In this document: positions 60,601 through 64,000 of the stretch, one piece after another | How positions within the stretch are numbered: position 1 is the stretch's first letter | How the letters are laid out: the number at the start of each line of letters is the position of its first letter | Assembly (NCBI GenBank): GCA_002495055.1 | Contig: DADR01000039.1 | Span: 47,693 to 111,692, forward strand | Reading direction: 5' to 3' | Source of the DNA: Methanoregula sp. UBA247 | GTDB taxonomy: Archaea; Halobacteriota; Methanomicrobia; Methanomicrobiales; Methanospirillaceae | DNA length: 64,000 bases | Position numbers and translations under genes: made by a program | The notes under the pieces: model-generated | What the model saw: the letters and a program-made list of their open reading frames with translations, nothing else | What the model was told of the DNA's origin: nothing | The model's database searches: none

Positions 60601-61517
60601 TCCGTGTTGTCTTTGCCTACACCCTGGAATTCAACGGGCTTCTGAGTCTCATCAAATAACGCACGCACGGTCCATAGATTTGAACGCAGCTTCCCACACG
60701 AGTGATGAATCCTGCATTCAAAGGATTGAACCGGTTTCTGAATGTCCAGTGACTGAATACACTGGGTTACACGGGCGATATCATCCTGATCAATATCAGG
60801 TATGTGTGGTCCTACAAGGAGGTCCTCTTTTTTCTTTCCGAGATAGCGGGCGTACGCATCATTAACAAAAACGAGGGTCCCATCCGGCAGGAATCGCGTA
60901 ATAAACTCGGTCTGGTCCTCGACAATACCACGATATTTGGCTTCGTTGAGCTCCAGCATCTTCTGATAGGTAATCTGCGCTGTTATGTCTTCGATAATGA
61001 GAGTAATCCCCTGGCTCCCGTCTTCAAACGCTGTTTGTAACTGTTTTGCTTTATAATAGTGTTTTTTTCCTTCGAATTGGCATACAAACTCACGTACTTG
61101 CTGGTGGGTAGAATCTGTACCTTTTAAGGGTGTTGTTACCGGAATGGCGTTGAGGAAAGGATGATCTAGGTCTTTGATGTTCCTGCCAACCAGTGCTTCT
61201 TTGGTTTCATGAATCTGAACAAGCAAAGGTTCATTGACCTGCATAATTGTCAGGGAACTATCTAGGATAATGACAAGATCAGATGAGAATTCCAGCATTG
61301 ATGAGATAGGAACCCGGTGTGAGAGAAAGTACACCTTTGCAGCCCCAATAATCTGCATCTCCACCTGTCCGGAAATGAGCAGGATATCAAGATATTTGGC
61401 TATCAGATTCCGGTTCATTTCAATTTTAGTTGCAAGGTCAGAGATCGTGATACCTCTGGGATGCCACTTAAGGATCTGTTTCAATCGATCCACTTTTTCC
61501 TGATCGAAAACCGGCAT
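57618..61517 (-). CDS. Large sensor-regulator: N-terminal winged helix, repeated PAS and GAF-like domains
   Basis: A 1299-aa protein. Residues about 5-65 form a winged-helix DNA-binding domain (VDRLKQILKWHPRGITISD, then LATKIEMNRNLIAKYLDILL). Then follow PAS domains in several copies; two begin with nearly the same words (KYRGIVEDQTEFITRFLPDG near 195 and RYRGIVEDQTEFVTRFLPDG near 510), each followed by a GAF-like domain with FLSRRAQEFVEM/FSRKVQEFIEL type starts. A last PAS (about 1200-1290) closes the chain. There is no histidine kinase or other enzyme, so it looks like a one-component transcription regulator with many sensory modules. The ATG at 61517 follows AAAGGTGGAGA; a GTG lies four codons earlier. 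Confidence 0.85.
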   Translation of the reverse strand: MPVFDQEKVDRLKQILKWHPRGITISDLATKIEMNRNLIAKYLDILLISGQVEMQIIGAAKVYFLSHRVPISSMLEFSSDLVIILDSSLTIMQVNEPLLVQIHETKEALVGRNIKDLDHPFLNAIPVTTPLKGTDSTHQQVREFVCQFEGKKHYYKAKQLQTAFEDGSQGITLIIEDITAQITYQKMLELNEAKYRGIVEDQTEFITRFLPDGTLVFVNDAYARYLGKKKEDLLVGPHIPDIDQDDIARVTQCIQSLDIQKPVQSFECRIHHSCGKLRSNLWTVRALFDETQKPVEFQGVGKDNTEKREAATKINQYIRDLEFLSRRAQEFVEMSAEADIFQAIAQGLSELLPGAVVCVNSYDSLNETITVRSFFPDTDRQIISSFLGREFLGFQFKLNSVPASLRTFALNTIREGKIFHTDESLYNFFFQQIPEDICDRIKETLNLGDRYYGIGLIRHGILFGAVAFSLRKGDTISNSSLIETYIHQASIVLHRRVTEDSLRESESRYRGIVEDQTEFVTRFLPDGTLTYVNDSVCRYFLKDRAELLGQSIFSLIPQDDKDDLILNLHSLNAQNSVRTIEHRMFDSSGSIRWTQWTNRALFNDKGTIIGFQGVGRDSTEQKEAGAKIRQYIAEREFLMQTAMSFMDLKDDENFFQYVADQIHAIVPGQIVAVSSISQSERSITLQSVAGLDTAVIEEFRNLGVYLFGKSFSLDKDPVFEATLQSKYLIEGPRLYNLLFREFPEEICTDLENRMGFGKSFVMGFIHEGKIFGSVIIILRPGQELKNKETLQLFLNQVSVALLHNHTRQELKAREKLYRSVIENIQDVFYRSDKEGNLIMASGGWAKMFGYDSLEECIGLNIAEKFYFEPERRNELLDAVYKNGSISDYEIVLKSRDGNPVYVSTNSHLYFDDTGEIIGVEGILHDISERRAAADKLRNNLSQMEFFSRKVQEFIELQPNSDIYYAIGQGLKELLPEGMIIVNNYDRDTGKLTIKALVGDKARATALKYLQSDLTGVSLQVDEPIPENILPGIIYPVQKNLQSILSQNFSEEVSTAIMQELNLGKFYYFSLVWRGSFLGTVAFGLPKGEKLEKIPFIEIYGKAASLVLQRKIAEDSLKGSSCMLPSGFSNPQTGGERVLLKHAKNALSGTMNDVSIPDAGDNDSPDHEIIKIPPIVNQLNLTNALKMARDYIAILDLSGKCLWANDAMVNAMDAGDYNKLAGRNLALYIAPEYRKIVLNSLVEVKKNGHKTVPLMFFSSSGRVPVEVNLSTIHAEDGDISGFLAIARTTDRPNDEKNKGC

Positions 61518-61714
61518 GGAATTCTCCACCTTTCGAGGAGGATCTCATCTTATCCCTTTATTAATATATAAAATATTCTAATTAAAACAAGAGATCGGGG
61601 AAATATATTATTTCCTGATATTTACCTTGTACTGTCTGGAAAATTTTCTCTAGAGATTATACCCCGACCTTCCTTTTTCCCTCCCCTCCACCCAATTAAT
61701 AGAAAGTTTCCTTT

Positions 61715-62170
61715 TTACCAGACTTCCGGAAAAGCCATGTTGGTATAAATATCCTCAAGCCGGGCTTTGTGACCGCTTTCCATGTTTGCAAGCTGGCTAA
61801 AGAGGAACTTCTGCTCTGTGTCAGTTGAGAGGTTCGCAAGCTGAGTGTACATCTGCATGGCTTCAAGTTCTTTTTTTATCGAAACGACAATTCCATCGAG
61901 TGGTTTCAAATCGGCGGTCAGTGGTGGGCTCGGGAGTGCGTTTGCAACCTTGTAGTCCTTTTTTGCCTCAAAGTGCATCTTGGAGACATCCTTTGAGAGC
62001 ATACCCTGCAGAAATTCCCGGTGTTGTTTCTCCTCACCTGCCAGTTCAGTAAAAAGTTTCTTCAGTGCCGGGTCTTTTGCTTTTTCGGATACGGTACGGT
62101 AAAATGTATATGCCTCGACTTCCCTGTCGATAGCAGTTGTTATGATTTTCTTTGCATCTTCTGTCTTCAT
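61715..62170 (-). CDS. Rubrerythrin-like ferritin-fold diiron protein
   Basis: A 151-aa four-helix protein with the diiron ligands of the rubrerythrin/ferritin-like fold: DREVEAYTFYRTVSEKAKD (about 15-33), ELAGEEKQHREFLQGM (E-E-x-x-H, about 41-56), KKELEAMQMYTQLANLS (about 99-115) and NMESGHKARLEDIYT (E-x-x-H, about 128-142). No rubredoxin domain is present. Such proteins reduce peroxides in anaerobes. An AAGGAG lies 12 nt before the ATG at 62170; an ATG four codons earlier touches that site. Confidence 0.88.
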   Translation of the reverse strand: MKTEDAKKIITTAIDREVEAYTFYRTVSEKAKDPALKKLFTELAGEEKQHREFLQGMLSKDVSKMHFEAKKDYKVANALPSPPLTADLKPLDGIVVSIKKELEAMQMYTQLANLSTDTEQKFLFSQLANMESGHKARLEDIYTNMAFPEVW

Positions 62171-62247
62171 AGTTACATTCATCTCCTTAACTAAATTCAA
62201 TTAATACAGACCGGTTACGTGGCAACCTCTTTCGTCTTGCTAAAAAA

Positions 62248-63399
62248 TTAATTGGAATAAGTTGCTTTTCCCAGTTTGGGCTCAAAGGAAGCGTCTCCCT
62301 CCGCACGAATTGCATGTGAGAAGAGTGCCATGGGAATCTCCATCGGACAGAGTTCCTCACATTGACCACAGTTGATGCATGTATCTGAAATGTGGGCAAA
62401 CCTTCTCAAATGGAACATCGGATTCGGCGGGAGCTCTCCTGGTTTGACCATAAGAGATCCCTTCTTCAGGTCCTCGGCAGCGGTGAAACAGACCGGGCAG
62501 TTTTCGATACAGGAATAACACTTGATGCACCGTGACGTCTCTTTGTTGATGGTTTCCCAGAGGTTTGCGCCGAGTGCAGTGAAATCCTTTCTGCGCCACT
62601 TGTCACCAAGCTTGAACATTGCACCCTCGACCTTCCCCCGGATCTCAAGACCCTTGGGATTTGCCGGCTCAGTTACAAGAATACCTTTTGTCACCGCACC
62701 ATTGACAAGGTTTGCCCCCCTGTCACTGCATACTTCCACAAAGGTTGCCTTACCGGCCTTCTCACCGATAACACCCCAGTTACCGCATGCGATATCCGCC
62801 AGGCGGGGAATCTTATATTTACAGCGGCGGCAGTTGGACCTGCGGCCGTAACCGGCCTCTTCGAGTTCGTCAACGGAGATGCCCTTGTGGCCTCCCTCGT
62901 ACTCGATGATGAACTGGCCCTTGTCGATCTCTTCCTTGTGGACCTTGTCCGGGTCAACACCGAATTTATCGGCAATCATCCTGCGTGCGCTGACCGGGCT
63001 GACCGAGCCCCCGCAGTTGACACCGATCATGAGGACATTGTCAAGATTGATCTGCTTGCGCTTGGCAAGTTCAATAAATCCCATCACATCGCAACCCTTG
63101 ACAGTCACGCCGATCTTCATGGTCTTTGCACCATCAAGGTATTTCTTGACCAGCTTTGGCATCAGGAGGGTGCCGCAGTGGAGGGAACCGGCAGTTTGCG
63201 CAAGTTCCTTGGGGTCAGTGATGAGCACCGGCTGTGCATCATAGAGGTCCTTGCCCTTCCTGATGGCAAAGACTGCGTCGACTGCCTTTGATTCCAGTGC
63301 GTATTTCCAGAGCGCGGTGACAGCGCCGCCGAGTTCAGCTTTCTTCTTGATATCTGCGTCGTTGGTCCATGCGTAGAGCATATCGCCTTTCTTTGCCAT
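62248..63399 (-). CDS. fdhB: F420-dependent formate dehydrogenase beta subunit
   Basis: A 383-aa iron-sulfur flavoprotein of the F420-reducing FrhB/FdhB family that passes electrons from formate to coenzyme F420. Seen: GAVTALWKYALES (about 25), GTLLMPKLVKKYLDG, VTVKGCDVMGFIELAKRK, YGRRSNCRRCKYKIPRLADI with GNWGVIGEK, and two [4Fe-4S] motifs CIKCYSCIENCPVC (about 293-306) and CINCGQCEELCPME (about 349-362). The ATG at 63399 has a GGAGGCGAAG site 5-8 nt upstream, within the end of fdhA. Confidence 0.94.
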   Translation of the reverse strand: MAKKGDMLYAWTNDADIKKKAELGGAVTALWKYALESKAVDAVFAIRKGKDLYDAQPVLITDPKELAQTAGSLHCGTLLMPKLVKKYLDGAKTMKIGVTVKGCDVMGFIELAKRKQINLDNVLMIGVNCGGSVSPVSARRMIADKFGVDPDKVHKEEIDKGQFIIEYEGGHKGISVDELEEAGYGRRSNCRRCKYKIPRLADIACGNWGVIGEKAGKATFVEVCSDRGANLVNGAVTKGILVTEPANPKGLEIRGKVEGAMFKLGDKWRRKDFTALGANLWETINKETSRCIKCYSCIENCPVCFTAAEDLKKGSLMVKPGELPPNPMFHLRRFAHISDTCINCGQCEELCPMEIPMALFSHAIRAEGDASFEPKLGKATYSN

Positions 63400-63400
63400 G

Positions 63401-64000
63401 TTACTTCGCCTCCGCAATCTTCTCTATACGCACAGCACAGGCTTTGAACTCCGGAATTGCCGCAACCGGGTCGAGTGCGTTATTGGTGAGTATATTTGCT
63501 GCACATTCCCCGTAGTGGAACGGCATGAAGACTACACCTTTCTTGATATCCTTTGTGACTCGTGCACCGATCTTGATCTCTCCTCTGCGGGTGACTGCCT
63601 TGACCATTTCCTTGTCCTTGATACCGAGTGCCTTTGCATCCTCGGGATTGATCTCAACCCATCCGGTCGGCTCTTCGCGCTCGAGACTCTCCGAGCGGCG
63701 TGTCATCGTACCGGTATGCCACTGCCAGATGCAGCGACCGGTAGTCATGATGAGCGGGTAGTCCTTGTCCGGTACTTCAGCCGGATATTTGAATTCGATG
63801 GGGGTCAGGATGCCCAGTCCGTCCGGGTGGGTAAACTTCTCCTTGTGGAGGATGGGTGTTCCGGGATGCTCCTTGGTCGGGCAGGGCCAGTGAAGTGCTT
63901 CAGGCTTATCGAGGCGTTCATAGTCCATGCCGGCATATGAGGGAGTGACCTTTGATACTTCCGTAAAGATTTCTTCTGCGCTCTTGTACGGGAACTGTTT
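63401..64000 (-). CDS. fdhA: Formate dehydrogenase alpha subunit, C-terminal part (runs off the right edge)
   Basis: The frame is open from the right window edge (no start within the window) to the stop at 63401, about 199 codons. It is the C-terminal molybdopterin-dinucleotide-binding domain of the catalytic subunit: YPLIMTTGRCIWQWHTGTMT, RRSESLEREEPTGWVEINPE, AKALGIKDKEMVKAVTRRGE and FMPFHYGECAANILTNNALDP. The sequence before the first ATG (63928) continues in frame (QFPYKSAEEIFTEVSK), which shows that the gene is cut by the window and does not begin there. It ends 1 nt before fdhB begins. Confidence 0.94.
   Translation of the reverse strand, partial: KQFPYKSAEEIFTEVSKVTPSYAGMDYERLDKPEALHWPCPTKEHPGTPILHKEKFTHPDGLGILTPIEFKYPAEVPDKDYPLIMTTGRCIWQWHTGTMTRRSESLEREEPTGWVEINPEDAKALGIKDKEMVKAVTRRGEIKIGARVTKDIKKGVVFMPFHYGECAANILTNNALDPVAAIPEFKACAVRIEKIAEAK

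Noticed and set aside
1..64000. CRISPR array or cas genes
   Set aside because: No series of regularly spaced repeats was seen, and no Cas1, Cas2, Cas3 or effector motifs occur among the encoded proteins.
1..64000. Ribosomal RNA genes or a chromosomal origin
   Set aside because: No rRNA segments or Cdc6/Orc1 gene with origin-recognition boxes were seen, even though mcm and rfcS are present.

Overview
The window is chromosomal DNA of a hydrogenotrophic methanogenic archaeon, most likely of the order Methanomicrobiales (inference). The signs are archaeal replication and transcription genes (MCM, a small RFC subunit, TBP, NMD3, Taw2, MptD, an Lhr-type helicase), F420-type formate dehydrogenase subunits FdhA/FdhB, an acetyl-CoA synthase operon, pyruvoyl-dependent arginine decarboxylase, DUF3821-type secreted proteins and very large wHTH/PAS/GAF sensors.

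Layout. 1-2014: start of pantoate kinase (cut by the window edge), two Roadblock-type genes and a HAMP membrane protein. 2160-9823: a tightly packed minus-strand operon rfcS > mcm > mptD > tatD-like > DUF424 > nmd3 > taw2 > coaBC with overlaps or very short gaps. 9971-11604: two exported/membrane-anchored proteins. 11743-15948: an OB-fold RPA-associated protein, a calcineurin-like phosphoesterase and an Lhr-type helicase, overlapping head to tail. 15976-18866: TBP, then a repeat-bearing spacer and an acyl-CoA synthetase with an in-frame ribbon-helix-helix N-terminus.

18.9-26.8 kb: an integrated element of about 7.8 kb. It sits in the anticodon loop of a tRNA-Leu gene and splits it into a 5' half (18908-18948) and a 3' half (26737-26790). 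Joining the halves at the shared 10-nt core AGGTTCAGGG restores a complete tRNA with perfectly paired acceptor and anticodon stems. The element has a tyrosine integrase at one end, a HUH-type rolling-circle Rep resembling those of haloarchaeal plasmids and pleolipoviruses, a signal-peptide protein with C-terminal membrane segments, two tiny membrane proteins, several ribbon-helix-helix or winged-helix regulators and zinc proteins, and its own intact tRNA-Leu(CAG). I read it as a candidate small membrane-virus-like provirus (or integrative plasmid) of a methanogen; this is the most interesting part of the window.

27-34.8 kb: a lipoprotein, tRNA-Arg(GCG), an AT-rich patch of small membrane proteins, then an M42 peptidase, an aminotransferase, 6-phospho-3-hexuloisomerase, an ACT-ACT-metallo-beta-lactamase protein and a secreted protein. 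34.9-43.2 kb: an acetyl-CoA synthase operon of bacterial style (full-length AcsB with its N-terminal domain, corrinoid protein subunits, RACo-type reactivase, a MetE/UroD-like protein, CooC) with no CO dehydrogenase subunit in it. 43.3-51.4 kb: arginine decarboxylase, HAD phosphatase, a 2H-phosphoesterase/calcineurin fusion, an MBL/double-rhodanese protein, a flavin-binding protein, a DUF255 thioredoxin-fold protein and a membrane protein with a HECSH motif. 51.5-57 kb: mutS, mutL and a MutY-like glycosylase lacking its iron-sulfur cysteines. 57.2-64 kb: a 1299-aa wHTH/PAS/GAF sensor, a rubrerythrin-like protein, and fdhB followed by fdhA, which runs off the right edge.

All functions are assigned by reading motifs and remembered family features; no database search was run.
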